Of a stretch of DNA of 64,000 nucleotides, positions 1 to 7,476 are shown piece after piece. The position numbers and the translations under genes were made by a program. Under the pieces are notes generated by a model that saw only the letters and a program-made list of their open reading frames with translations, had not been told where the DNA came from and did no database searches. How positions within the stretch are numbered: the stretch's first letter is position 1; every line of letters starts with the position of its first letter. Source of the stretch: Streptomyces aurantiacus (GTDB taxonomy: Bacteria; Actinomycetota; Actinomycetes; Streptomycetales; Streptomycetaceae); the NCBI RefSeq assembly GCF_001418335.1, contig NZ_LIPP01000110.1, forward strand, positions 59,826 to 123,825. Direction: 5' to 3'.

Positions 1-191
1 GACAGGCCGAGCATCACGATGCCGAGCTGGAAGGGCAGGGCGCTCTGGGTGCCGCTGAGGTCGAGCGCGGACTCCAGGGAGGGCTTGAACACGGACCAGG
101 CGTAGGCCTGTCCGATGGAGAGGTGGACCGACAGGGCCGCGGGCGGGACCAGCCAGCGGCTCCAGCCCGGTGGGGCTACAGGGGGACTCAT
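1..191 (-). CDS. OFA-family MFS transporter, N-terminal part (truncated by window edge)
   Basis: This is the start of a major facilitator protein on the minus strand; only the first 63 or so residues are inside the window. The translation begins MSPPVAPPGWSRWLVPPAAL and continues with LSVHLSIGQAYAWSVFKP, a segment typical of transmembrane helix 1 of the oxalate/formate antiporter (OFA) family. The ATG complement lies at 189-191. It is divergent from the ketopantoate-reductase-like gene and the formate dehydrogenase genes, which suits a role in moving formate, oxalate or a related small acid. The substrate is inferred from family and neighbours only. Confidence 0.75.
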   Translation of the reverse strand, partial: MSPPVAPPGWSRWLVPPAALSVHLSIGQAYAWSVFKPSLESALDLSGTQSALPFQLGIVMLGL

Positions 192-408
192 GATCCCGGA
201 CGATAGGAAGCGGCTGCTCAGTTGGGAAGCCGGTCCGTCCCAACTTGTCGATCGTATGCGGTGAACGGTGTGCGGGATGCGGTGAACGGTCGGTTTCGGC
301 CGACGAACGGTGTCCCCGGGCCTTCTCCGCGCCCGCACCAAGGGTGTTCGGAGCGCGACGCTCGGCGAGCTTCCCTCGACGGACTTCCCTTGACGGGCAG
401 CCGCCGGG

Positions 409-616
409 GCCCTGCCGGGGGCAGTGTGTCGTCCGCGGGCCCGTGGGGGCCGGTCGCGCAGTTCCCCGCGCCCCTGAAAAGTGCGGCCCGCCCCGACGCA
501 TCGCCTGGCGGGCAACCGCCGAATGCCCTGCCGAATGCCCTGCCGGGGACCGTGCGTCGTCCGCGGGCCCGTGGGGGCTGGTCGCGCAGTTCCCCGCGCC
601 CCTGAAAAGTGCGGCC
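409..616. repeat. Tandem pair of the dispersed GC-rich intergenic repeat (about 128-bp period)
   Basis: The segment 409-488 recurs at 537-616 with only a few differences. Each copy holds the shared core GTCGCGCAGTTCCCCGCGCC followed by CCTGAAAAGTGCGG. A smaller duplication, CCGAATGCCCTG, lies just before the second copy. The core is the same element found downstream of many genes elsewhere in the window; here, unusually, it lies between divergent genes. The 571-base gap 192-762 otherwise shows no convincing gene. Short open frames in it have no recognisable product. Confidence 0.8.
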
Positions 617-665
617 GCCGCCCGGCTCTTGCCCTGAGGGTACTGAGCGTGCGCTGCGCGAACCC

Positions 666-696
666 TTGCCGCCCCAACTCCCATACTGTAGACAAT
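666..696 (+). promoter_or_regulatory. Possible promoter with GntR-type operator upstream of the formate module
   Basis: TTGCCG at 666-671 and TAGACA at 689-694 are spaced 17 bases apart, a tolerable Streptomyces vegetative promoter. The -10 region overlaps ACTGTAGACAAT (685-696). Its reverse complement resembles the ATTGTATACAAT-like sites used by FadR-type GntR regulators. It lies about 70 bases before the GTG start of the next gene. This rests on pattern resemblance only. Confidence 0.3.
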
Positions 697-762
697 ATTC
701 AGTCGACATGGTTCAACGCTGTCAGCGACTCCTCGGTACCCTCGACCGAACGGAGCCTCCAA

Positions 763-1734
763 GTGAAGGTCGCAGTTCTCGGCGCCGGTGCGATCGGCGC
801 CTACGTCGGTGCCGCGCTGTATCGCGCGGGTGCCGATGTGCACCTCATCGCCCGTGGACCGCATCTCGCGGCCATGAGGCAGCACGGAGTGCGCGTACTC
901 AGCCCGCGCGGTGACTTCACCGCCCGGGCCCACGCCACCGACGACCCGGCCGAGGTCGGCCCGGTCGACTTCGTCTTCCTGGGCCTGAAGGCCAACTCGT
1001 ACGCGGCGTGCGGGCCGCTCATCGAGCCTCTGCTGCACGACACGACGGCGGTGATCGCCGCCCAGAACGGCATTCCCTGGTGGTACTTCCACCGGCACGG
1101 CGGCCCGCACGACGGTCACCGCGTCGAGAGCGTGGACCCGGACGGCGCGGTCAGTGCGGTGATCGCGCCCTCCCGGGCCGTCGGCTGTGTCGTCTACGCG
1201 GCGACCGAGCTGGCGGGACCCGGCGTGGTCCGCCACCTCGAAGGCACCCGGTTCTCCATCGGCGAGCCCGACCGCACGGTCTCGGTGCGCTGCGCCGCGT
1301 TCGGCGAGGCCATGGTGGCCGGCGGGCTCAAGTGCCCGGTGGAGCCCGACCTGCGCAACGACATCTGGCTCAAGCTGCTCGGCAACATCTCCTTCAACCC
1401 CATCAGCGCCCTGGCCCGCGCCACCATGCGGCAGATGTGTCTGCACGGCGGCACCCGCCGGGTCATCGAGATCATGATGACCGAGACGCTCGCGGTCGCC
1501 GAGGCACTGGGCTGCCGGGTGGGCGTCTCCATCGAGAGACGGCTGGCCGGCGCGGAGCGGGTCGGCGACCACCGCACCTCGACGCTCCAGGACCTGGAGC
1601 GCGGCAAGCCCCTCGAACTCGACGTGCTGCTCGCCGCCGTCGTCGAACTGGCGGAGATCACCGACGTCCCGGTGCCCACGCTCCGCACCGTCCACGCCAT
1701 CTCTGACCTGCTCGCACTGAGAACCGCCGCATGA
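763..1734 (+). CDS. 2-dehydropantoate 2-reductase family protein (ketopantoate reductase-like)
   Basis: The 323-residue product belongs to the ApbA/PanE family, which reduces ketopantoate with NADPH. The N-terminal Rossmann motif GAGAIG is at residues 7-12. The conserved Lys/Asn helix appears as RNDIWLKLLGNISFNPISALA in the middle of the protein, so the catalytic lysine is present. The open frame extends further upstream, but the GTG at 763, preceded by GGAG, places the Rossmann strand directly at the N-terminus and is preferred. The gene leads directly into the formate dehydrogenase genes (70-base gap), so it may act on another 2-keto acid linked to formate or oxalate metabolism rather than be the housekeeping panE. 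That role is inference. Confidence 0.8.
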   Translation: MKVAVLGAGAIGAYVGAALYRAGADVHLIARGPHLAAMRQHGVRVLSPRGDFTARAHATDDPAEVGPVDFVFLGLKANSYAACGPLIEPLLHDTTAVIAAQNGIPWWYFHRHGGPHDGHRVESVDPDGAVSAVIAPSRAVGCVVYAATELAGPGVVRHLEGTRFSIGEPDRTVSVRCAAFGEAMVAGGLKCPVEPDLRNDIWLKLLGNISFNPISALARATMRQMCLHGGTRRVIEIMMTETLAVAEALGCRVGVSIERRLAGAERVGDHRTSTLQDLERGKPLELDVLLAAVVELAEITDVPVPTLRTVHAISDLLALRTAA

Positions 1735-1804
1735 GCACTTCCCGCCTGAGGACCTGCCGCATGAGCACCAGCACTTACCGCACGACGACTTTGGGGAACG
1801 CTGT

Positions 1805-3730
1805 ATGACAAAGCGAGACCGAACTCCCAAGACCTACACCCGACTTCAGTACCCCCTGGTCCGTGACTCCCGTGACGAGCCGTTCCGGCGCGCCACCTGG
1901 GACGAGGCCCTGGACCGTGCCGCCCGGGGCCTCGGCGCCGCACGTGGCGCGTTCGGCCTGTTCTCCTGCGCCCGCGCGACCAACGAGATGAACTACGTGG
2001 CACAGAAGTTCGCCCGCGTGGTCATGGGCACCAACAACGTCGACTCCTGCAACCGCACCTGCCACGCCCCCAGCGTGGCAGGCCTGTCGGCGGCCTTCGG
2101 CTCGGGCGGCGGAACCTCCTCCTACGCCGAGGTGGAGCACACCGACCTCGTCGTGATGTGGGGGTCCAACGCCCGCTTCGCGCACCCCATCTTCTTCCAG
2201 CACGTCCTGAAGGGGATCAGGAACGGCGCCCGGATGTACGCGGTCGACCCGCGCCGCACCTCCACGGCCGAGTGGGCCGAGGGCTGGCTCGGGCTGAACG
2301 TCGGCACGGACATCCCGATGGCCCACGCGATCGGCCGCGAGATCATCCGGGCGGGGCTCGCGAACGACGCGTTCATCGAGCGGGCCACCACCAACTTCGA
2401 GGAGTACCGGCAGCTCGTCGAGCCGTGGACGCTGTCGCTCGCCGAGAAGGTGACCGGCGTACCGGCCGCCGCGATAAGGGAGTTGGCGCACGCCTACGCC
2501 CGCGCCGAGCGCGCCCAGCTGTGCTGGACGCTCGGCATCACCGAGCACCACAACGGCACGGACAACGTGCGCGCCCTCATCAACCTGTCGCTCCTGACGG
2601 GCCATGTGGGGCGCTTCGGCTCGGGGCTGCAGCCCCTGCGCGGGCAGAACAACGTGCAGGGCGGCGGTGACATGGGCGCGATCCCGAACCGGCTGCCCGG
2701 CTTCCAGGACATCCTCGACCCGGACACGCGGCTGAAGTTCGAGTCCGCGTGGGACACCGTCATCGAGCCCCACTACGGGCTGAACCTGACGGAGATGTTC
2801 GAGGCCATGGAGGAGGGCTCCCTCAAGGCCGTCTACTGCATCGGGGAGAACCCGGCGCAGTCGGAGGCCGACAGCGAGCAGGCGGTACGGCGGATGCGGG
2901 CCCTCGACTTCCTCGTCGTCCAGGACATCTTCCTGACGAAGACGGCCGAACTGGCGGACGTCGTCCTGCCCGCGACGGCCGGCTGGGCCGAGACCGAGGG
3001 AACGACGACCAACAGCGAGCGCCGGGTTCAGCGGGTCCGCGCGGCCGTCACCCCGCCCGGTGAGGCCCGCGAGGACATCGACATCCTCTGCGACCTCGCC
3101 TCCCGGCTCGGCCACCAGTGGAAGTACGCGGACTCCGAGGCCGTGTGGAACGAGCTGCGGTCGGTGTCCCCGGACCACTACGGGATGACGTACGAGCGTC
3201 TTGAGGAGCACCAGGGCATCCAGTGGCCCTGCCCGGAGACCGACCGGATCGAACCGACCTATCTGCACGGCCGGTTGTGGGACGCCGACCCGGCCTCGCG
3301 GGGCCGGCTCGCGCCCTTCGGGCTCGTCCAGCACGATCCGCCCGTCGACCTGACGGACGAACGGTTCCCGATCCGGCTGACGACCGGGCGGCGGCTCGAC
3401 TCGTACAACACCGGGGTGCAGAGCGGCAGTTTCGCCTCGCCGCTGCGGCGCGGCGAGTTCGTCGAGCTGTGCCCGGAGGACGCCGAGCGCTACGGCGTGG
3501 TGGTCGGCGAGAAGGTCCAGGTCTCCTCGCGGCGCGGCGCGGTGGTGGCGCCGGTGTGGGTCGATCCCGCGCTGCGGCCGGGCCTCGCGTTCATGACCAT
3601 GCACTTCCCCGACGAGGTGGACACCAACCAGCTGACGATCGAGGCGAACTGCCCGATCGCGGGGACGGCGGAGTTCAAGGCGTCGGCGATCCGGATCGAG
3701 AAACTGCCGGTTGCGATTCAAGTGAGGTGA
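1805..3730 (+). CDS. Formate dehydrogenase catalytic subunit, C-terminal (bis-MGD) part
   Basis: This 641-residue protein carries the molybdopterin oxidoreductase core and the C-terminal MGD-binding domain of an NAD-linked formate dehydrogenase. The molybdenum ligand is Cys86, followed by His87 in SCNRTCHAPSV, so this is a cysteine enzyme, not a selenocysteine one. The N-terminal Fe4S4 domain that normally begins such subunits is absent; it is found instead at the end of the gene at 5557-6417. The ATG at 1805 follows GGGGA with good spacing. The stop at 3728-3730 is followed three bases later by the next start. Together with the next two genes it would form the FdsABG-like complex oxidising formate to CO2 in the cytoplasm with reduction of NAD+. 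Confidence 0.92.
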   Translation: MTKRDRTPKTYTRLQYPLVRDSRDEPFRRATWDEALDRAARGLGAARGAFGLFSCARATNEMNYVAQKFARVVMGTNNVDSCNRTCHAPSVAGLSAAFGSGGGTSSYAEVEHTDLVVMWGSNARFAHPIFFQHVLKGIRNGARMYAVDPRRTSTAEWAEGWLGLNVGTDIPMAHAIGREIIRAGLANDAFIERATTNFEEYRQLVEPWTLSLAEKVTGVPAAAIRELAHAYARAERAQLCWTLGITEHHNGTDNVRALINLSLLTGHVGRFGSGLQPLRGQNNVQGGGDMGAIPNRLPGFQDILDPDTRLKFESAWDTVIEPHYGLNLTEMFEAMEEGSLKAVYCIGENPAQSEADSEQAVRRMRALDFLVVQDIFLTKTAELADVVLPATAGWAETEGTTTNSERRVQRVRAAVTPPGEAREDIDILCDLASRLGHQWKYADSEAVWNELRSVSPDHYGMTYERLEEHQGIQWPCPETDRIEPTYLHGRLWDADPASRGRLAPFGLVQHDPPVDLTDERFPIRLTTGRRLDSYNTGVQSGSFASPLRRGEFVELCPEDAERYGVVVGEKVQVSSRRGAVVAPVWVDPALRPGLAFMTMHFPDEVDTNQLTIEANCPIAGTAEFKASAIRIEKLPVAIQVR

Positions 3731-3733
3731 TGT

Positions 3734-5560
3734 GTGGTGGACCTGCACTTCGGTGACAGCAAGCCGACGGACGAGGAGCGGGCGGCGGTCGACACGCTGC
3801 TCGGTCCTCCGGAGTCTTCGTGGGAGGGTGCCGACCGCAGCGACGCCGACCTGAGGTGGGCACGCGGCGGGCGTGCGGCCCGGGACCGCCGTGACCTGCT
3901 GTTGCCGGGGCTGCACGCCGTCAACGACCGGATCGGCTGGATCAGCGAGGGCGCCCTCGACTACCTGTGCCGGCGGCTGACGGTGCCGCCCGCGGAGGCG
4001 TACGGGGTCGCCACCTTCTACGCGATGTTCTCGGTGAAGCCGCGCCCCGCGACGGTCCTGCACGTGTGCACGGACCTCGCGTGCGCGGCGGCCGGAGCCT
4101 CCGAGCTGTGCGCGGGCGTCGAGGCCCGGCTCGGCCTCGGCAGCGGGGTGAGCGTCGAGCGCAGCCCGTGCCTGGGCCTGTGCGAGCGGGCCCCGGCCGC
4201 GCTCGCGATCACGGCCGGGGACCCGGTACGTACGGCCGTGTCGGCGCCCGCGACCGTCGAGCGGGCCGTGCTCGCCGCGAGCGCACCCGACTCGGCGCCC
4301 GAGGAGCCGTCGGCCGCGCTGGCGGTACCGCAGGCCGGGGACCCCTCCCTGATGCTGCTCGGCCGCGTCGGCGTGGTCGACCCGGCGTCGCTCGACGACT
4401 ACCGGGCGCACGGCGGTTACACGGCCCTGCGGCAGGCCTTCGCGATCGGCCCCGCCGGGGTCATCCGCGAGGTCACCGACGCGGGCCTGGTCGGGCGCGG
4501 CGGCGCCGCCTTCCCCACCGGCCGCAAATGGCAGGCCACGGCGGCGGCGCCCGACCATCCGCACTACCTGGTGTGCAACGCCGACGAATCCGAGCCGGGC
4601 ACCTTCAAGGACCGCGTGGTCATGGAGGGCGACCCGTACTCGCTCGTGGAGGCGATGACGATCGCGGCGTACGCGGTCGGTGCGCACCAGGGTTATCTGT
4701 ATCTGCGCGGCGAGTACCCGCGGGCGCTGCACCGCATGGAGCACGCCATCGGGCAGGCACGCGCGCGTGGGCTGCTCGGGGACGACATCCTCGGCCAGGG
4801 GTACGCCTTCGACATCGAGATCCGGCGCGGCGCGGGCGCGTACATCTGCGGCGAGGAGACGGCCCTCTTCAACTCCATCGAGGGGTACAGAGGAGAGCCG
4901 CGGTCGAAGCCGCCCTTCCCCGTGGAGAAGGGCCTGTTCGGCAAGCCCACCGCGGAGAACAACGTCGAGACGCTGGTCAACGTCCTGCCGATCCTCACCA
5001 TCGGGGCTCCCGCGTACGCGGCGATCGGCACGGCCAAGTCCACCGGGCCGAAGCTGTTCTGCGTGTCGGGCAGCGTGGACCGGCCCGGCATCTACGAGCT
5101 GCCGTTCGGCGCGACACTCGGCGAACTGCTGGACCTGGCGGGCGTACGCGACCGGCTGCGCGCCGTGCTGCTCGGCGGCGCGGCCGGTGGTTTCGTACGG
5201 CCCGACGAGCTGGACATCCCGCTCACCTTCGAGGGCACGCGGGAGGCGGGCACGACGCTCGGCTCCGGGGTCGTGCTGGCCTTCGACGACACCGTGCCGC
5301 TGCCCCGTCTGCTGCTGCGGATCGCCGAGTTCTTCCGCGACGAGTCGTGCGGGCAGTGCGTGCCGTGCCGGGTCGGGACCGTGCGCCAGGAGGAGGCGCT
5401 GCACCGCATCGTCGAGCGGACCGGCGCGGACGCCGCCGCCGACATCACCCTGCTGCGGGAGGTCGGCCGGGCCATGAAGGACGCCTCGATCTGCGGTCTG
5501 GGACAGACCGCGTGGAACGCCGTGGAATCCGCCATCGACCGCCTGGGGGCGTACGAATGA
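3734..5560 (+). CDS. Formate dehydrogenase diaphorase subunit, NuoE-NuoF fusion
   Basis: The 608-residue product fuses a NuoE-like thioredoxin-fold [2Fe-2S] domain (about residues 30-165; ligands Cys112, Cys117, Cys146, Cys150) to a NuoF-like FMN/NADH domain. The latter has GRGGAAFPTGRKW for FMN/NADH binding and CGQCVPCRVGT plus a later Cys for a [4Fe-4S] cluster near the C-terminus. It should take electrons from the molybdenum subunit and pass them to NAD+. In Rhodobacter-type enzymes these two domains are separate FdsG and FdsB chains; here they are one polypeptide. The start is GTG 3734, or GTG 3737; GAGGTGA just upstream serves either. Its stop overlaps the next ATG (ATGA). Confidence 0.92.
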   Translation: MVDLHFGDSKPTDEERAAVDTLLGPPESSWEGADRSDADLRWARGGRAARDRRDLLLPGLHAVNDRIGWISEGALDYLCRRLTVPPAEAYGVATFYAMFSVKPRPATVLHVCTDLACAAAGASELCAGVEARLGLGSGVSVERSPCLGLCERAPAALAITAGDPVRTAVSAPATVERAVLAASAPDSAPEEPSAALAVPQAGDPSLMLLGRVGVVDPASLDDYRAHGGYTALRQAFAIGPAGVIREVTDAGLVGRGGAAFPTGRKWQATAAAPDHPHYLVCNADESEPGTFKDRVVMEGDPYSLVEAMTIAAYAVGAHQGYLYLRGEYPRALHRMEHAIGQARARGLLGDDILGQGYAFDIEIRRGAGAYICGEETALFNSIEGYRGEPRSKPPFPVEKGLFGKPTAENNVETLVNVLPILTIGAPAYAAIGTAKSTGPKLFCVSGSVDRPGIYELPFGATLGELLDLAGVRDRLRAVLLGGAAGGFVRPDELDIPLTFEGTREAGTTLGSGVVLAFDDTVPLPRLLLRIAEFFRDESCGQCVPCRVGTVRQEEALHRIVERTGADAAADITLLREVGRAMKDASICGLGQTAWNAVESAIDRLGAYE

Positions 5561-6417
5561 CCGTCACATCGCTGGGGATTCCCCGCCGTCTGCTGGAGTT
5601 CACCATCGACGGCGAGCCGGTGCGGGCGCCGGAGGGCGCCACGATCCTGGACGCCTGCCGGTCCGCGGGCAAGGACGTCCCGACCCTGTGCCAGGGCGAC
5701 ACCCTGACCCCCAAGAACGCCTGCCGGGTGTGCGTCGTCGAGGTCGAGGGCGCGCGCACCCTGGTCCCGGCCTGTTCCCGCAAGGCGGAGGCGGGCATGG
5801 AGGTGCGCACGGACACCGAACGGGCCCGGCACAGCCGCAAGATCGTCCTGGAGCTGCTCGCGTCCTCCGTCGACCTGTCGACCACCCCGGAGGTCGCCGG
5901 CTGGCTCAAGGAGTACGAGGCCAAGCCCGACCGGTTCGGCCCCGACGCGGCCCGCGTCGACGAGGAGCCGAGGGTCGACAACGACCTCTACGTACGCGAC
6001 TACGACAAGTGCATCCTCTGCTACAAGTGCGTGGACGCGTGCGGCGACCAGTGGCAGAACACCTTCGCGATCTCGGTCGTCGGGCGCGGTTTCGACGCCC
6101 GGATCGCCGTCGAGCACGACGGGCCGCTCACCGACTCGGCCTGCGTGTACTGCGGCAACTGCATCGAGGTGTGCCCGACCGGGGCACTTTCGTTCAAGTC
6201 GGAGTTCGACATGCGCGCGGCGGGTACGTGGAACGAGCCGGCGCAGACCGAGACGACCACGGTGTGCGCCTACTGTGGAGTGGGCTGCAATCTCACGCTG
6301 CACGTCCAGGACAACGAGATCGTCAAGGTCACCTCGCCGCACGACAACCCGGTGACCCACGGCAACCTCTGCATCAAGGGCCGCTTCGGCTACCAGCACG
6401 TACAGAACCGGGACTGA
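5557..6417 (+). CDS. Formate dehydrogenase iron-sulfur subunit carrying the displaced N-terminal part of the catalytic chain
   Basis: The 286-residue protein has three parts. First is a NuoG-like [2Fe-2S] domain (Cys45, Cys56, Cys59, Cys73). Next is a double [4Fe-4S] ferredoxin domain (Cys152/155/158/162 and Cys196/199/202/206). Last, at the extreme C-terminus, is the molybdopterin-enzyme Fe4S4 motif CAYCGVGC (Cys237, Cys240, Cys244) with a fourth Cys272 in NLCIKGRF. In a normal FdsA these parts precede the catalytic domain in one chain. His92 of the His-Cys3 cluster region is followed by no cysteines, so that cluster looks absent. The ATG overlaps the stop of the preceding gene. It acts as the electron wire between the molybdenum site and the NADH subunit. 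Confidence 0.9.
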   Translation: MTVTSLGIPRRLLEFTIDGEPVRAPEGATILDACRSAGKDVPTLCQGDTLTPKNACRVCVVEVEGARTLVPACSRKAEAGMEVRTDTERARHSRKIVLELLASSVDLSTTPEVAGWLKEYEAKPDRFGPDAARVDEEPRVDNDLYVRDYDKCILCYKCVDACGDQWQNTFAISVVGRGFDARIAVEHDGPLTDSACVYCGNCIEVCPTGALSFKSEFDMRAAGTWNEPAQTETTTVCAYCGVGCNLTLHVQDNEIVKVTSPHDNPVTHGNLCIKGRFGYQHVQNRD

Positions 6418-6424
6418 TCAGGAC

Positions 6425-7288
6425 ATGGGACGAGTCACGGAACGACGCAAGGTGATCCGCATCCGGGACGGAGTGGTCTCCGCCCGCCCGGACACGCTCG
6501 TCGCCGAGGAACCACTGGAGATCCGGCTCAACGGAAAACCTCTCGCGATCACGATGCGCACCCCGGGCGACGACTTCGCGCTCGCGGCGGGCTTCCTGGT
6601 CAGCGAGGGGGTGCTGGGCCGGGCCGACGAGTTGCAGAACATCGTCTACTGCGCGGGCGCGACGGTCGACGGCTCCAACACGTACAACATCGTCGACGTG
6701 CGCACGGCGCCCGGCCTCGTCATGCCGGACATCACGCTCGAACGCAACGTGTACACGACGTCGTCCTGCGGTCTGTGCGGCAAGGCGAGCCTGGACGCGG
6801 TCCGTACGACGGCCCGCTGGACGATCGACGACACGCACGGCGACACGACTCCCCCGGTACGGCTCGAACCCGAACTGCTCGCGGGCCTCCCCGACCGGCT
6901 GCGCGCGGCGCAGCGCGTGTTCGACCGGACCGGGGGTCTGCACGCGGCGGCCCTGTTCACCGAGGACGGCGAACTGGTCGACGTCCGGGAGGACGTGGGC
7001 CGGCACAACGCGGTCGACAAACTCGTCGGCCGCGCCCTCCAGAACGGCTCCCTGCCGCTGTCCCGCACGGTGCTCCTGGTCTCGGGGCGCGCCTCCTTCG
7101 AGCTGGCCCAGAAGGCGGTGATGGCCGGTATCCCGGTGCTCGCCGCGGTCTCGGCGCCGTCCTCGCTTGCGGTGGACCTGGCCGCCGAGTCGAACCTGAC
7201 GCTCGTCGGCTTCCTGCGGGGCGCTTCCATGAACGTGTACGCGGGCGAGCACCGCATCGCTCTGCAGGCCGCGGCCGCCCAGAGCTGA
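6425..7288 (+). CDS. fdhD: Formate dehydrogenase accessory sulfurtransferase FdhD
   Basis: FdhD transfers sulfur from a cysteine desulfurase to the molybdenum cofactor before insertion into formate dehydrogenase, and is required for activity. The 287-residue product has the diagnostic motif TSSCGLCGKASL with Cys115 and Cys118, and the conserved C-terminal region DVGRHNAVDKLVG and SGRASFELAQKA. It begins seven bases after the iron-sulfur subunit gene, so it is almost certainly the last gene of the fdh operon; a hairpin follows at 7310-7361. The local ribosome-binding site is weak (AGGA very close to the ATG), suggesting reliance on translational coupling. Confidence 0.95.
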   Translation: MGRVTERRKVIRIRDGVVSARPDTLVAEEPLEIRLNGKPLAITMRTPGDDFALAAGFLVSEGVLGRADELQNIVYCAGATVDGSNTYNIVDVRTAPGLVMPDITLERNVYTTSSCGLCGKASLDAVRTTARWTIDDTHGDTTPPVRLEPELLAGLPDRLRAAQRVFDRTGGLHAAALFTEDGELVDVREDVGRHNAVDKLVGRALQNGSLPLSRTVLLVSGRASFELAQKAVMAGIPVLAAVSAPSSLAVDLAAESNLTLVGFLRGASMNVYAGEHRIALQAAAAQS

Positions 7289-7309
7289 CCGGTCTCCCCG
7301 CGACACGGC

Positions 7310-7361
7310 GGCGGGGCCCTTGTCCGGCGGGGAGCGCCCCCTGCGCCGGAGGGGCCCCGCC
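7310..7361 (+). terminator. Hairpin after fdhD
   Basis: GGCGGGGCCC (7310-7319) pairs perfectly with GGGCCCCGCC (7352-7361), with a second nested stem TCCGGCG/CGCCGGA inside. It lies 21 bases after the fdhD stop and probably ends the fdh transcript. Confidence 0.6.
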
Positions 7362-7476
7362 TCACCACGACACGCGCACGCTTCTTGTGAGGTGCGCGGA
7401 GCCCCAGTAGCGTCTGTGCGCGCACGTCGGACGTGGGATGTCCGGATGTCCAGGCAGCTGAAGGGCAGGTCGCACC

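Noticed and set aside
1775..5404. Very long antisense open frame across the formate dehydrogenase genes
   Set aside because: It is a shadow of genes on the plus strand caused by high GC bias; its translation is low-complexity Arg/Gly/Val-rich with no domains.
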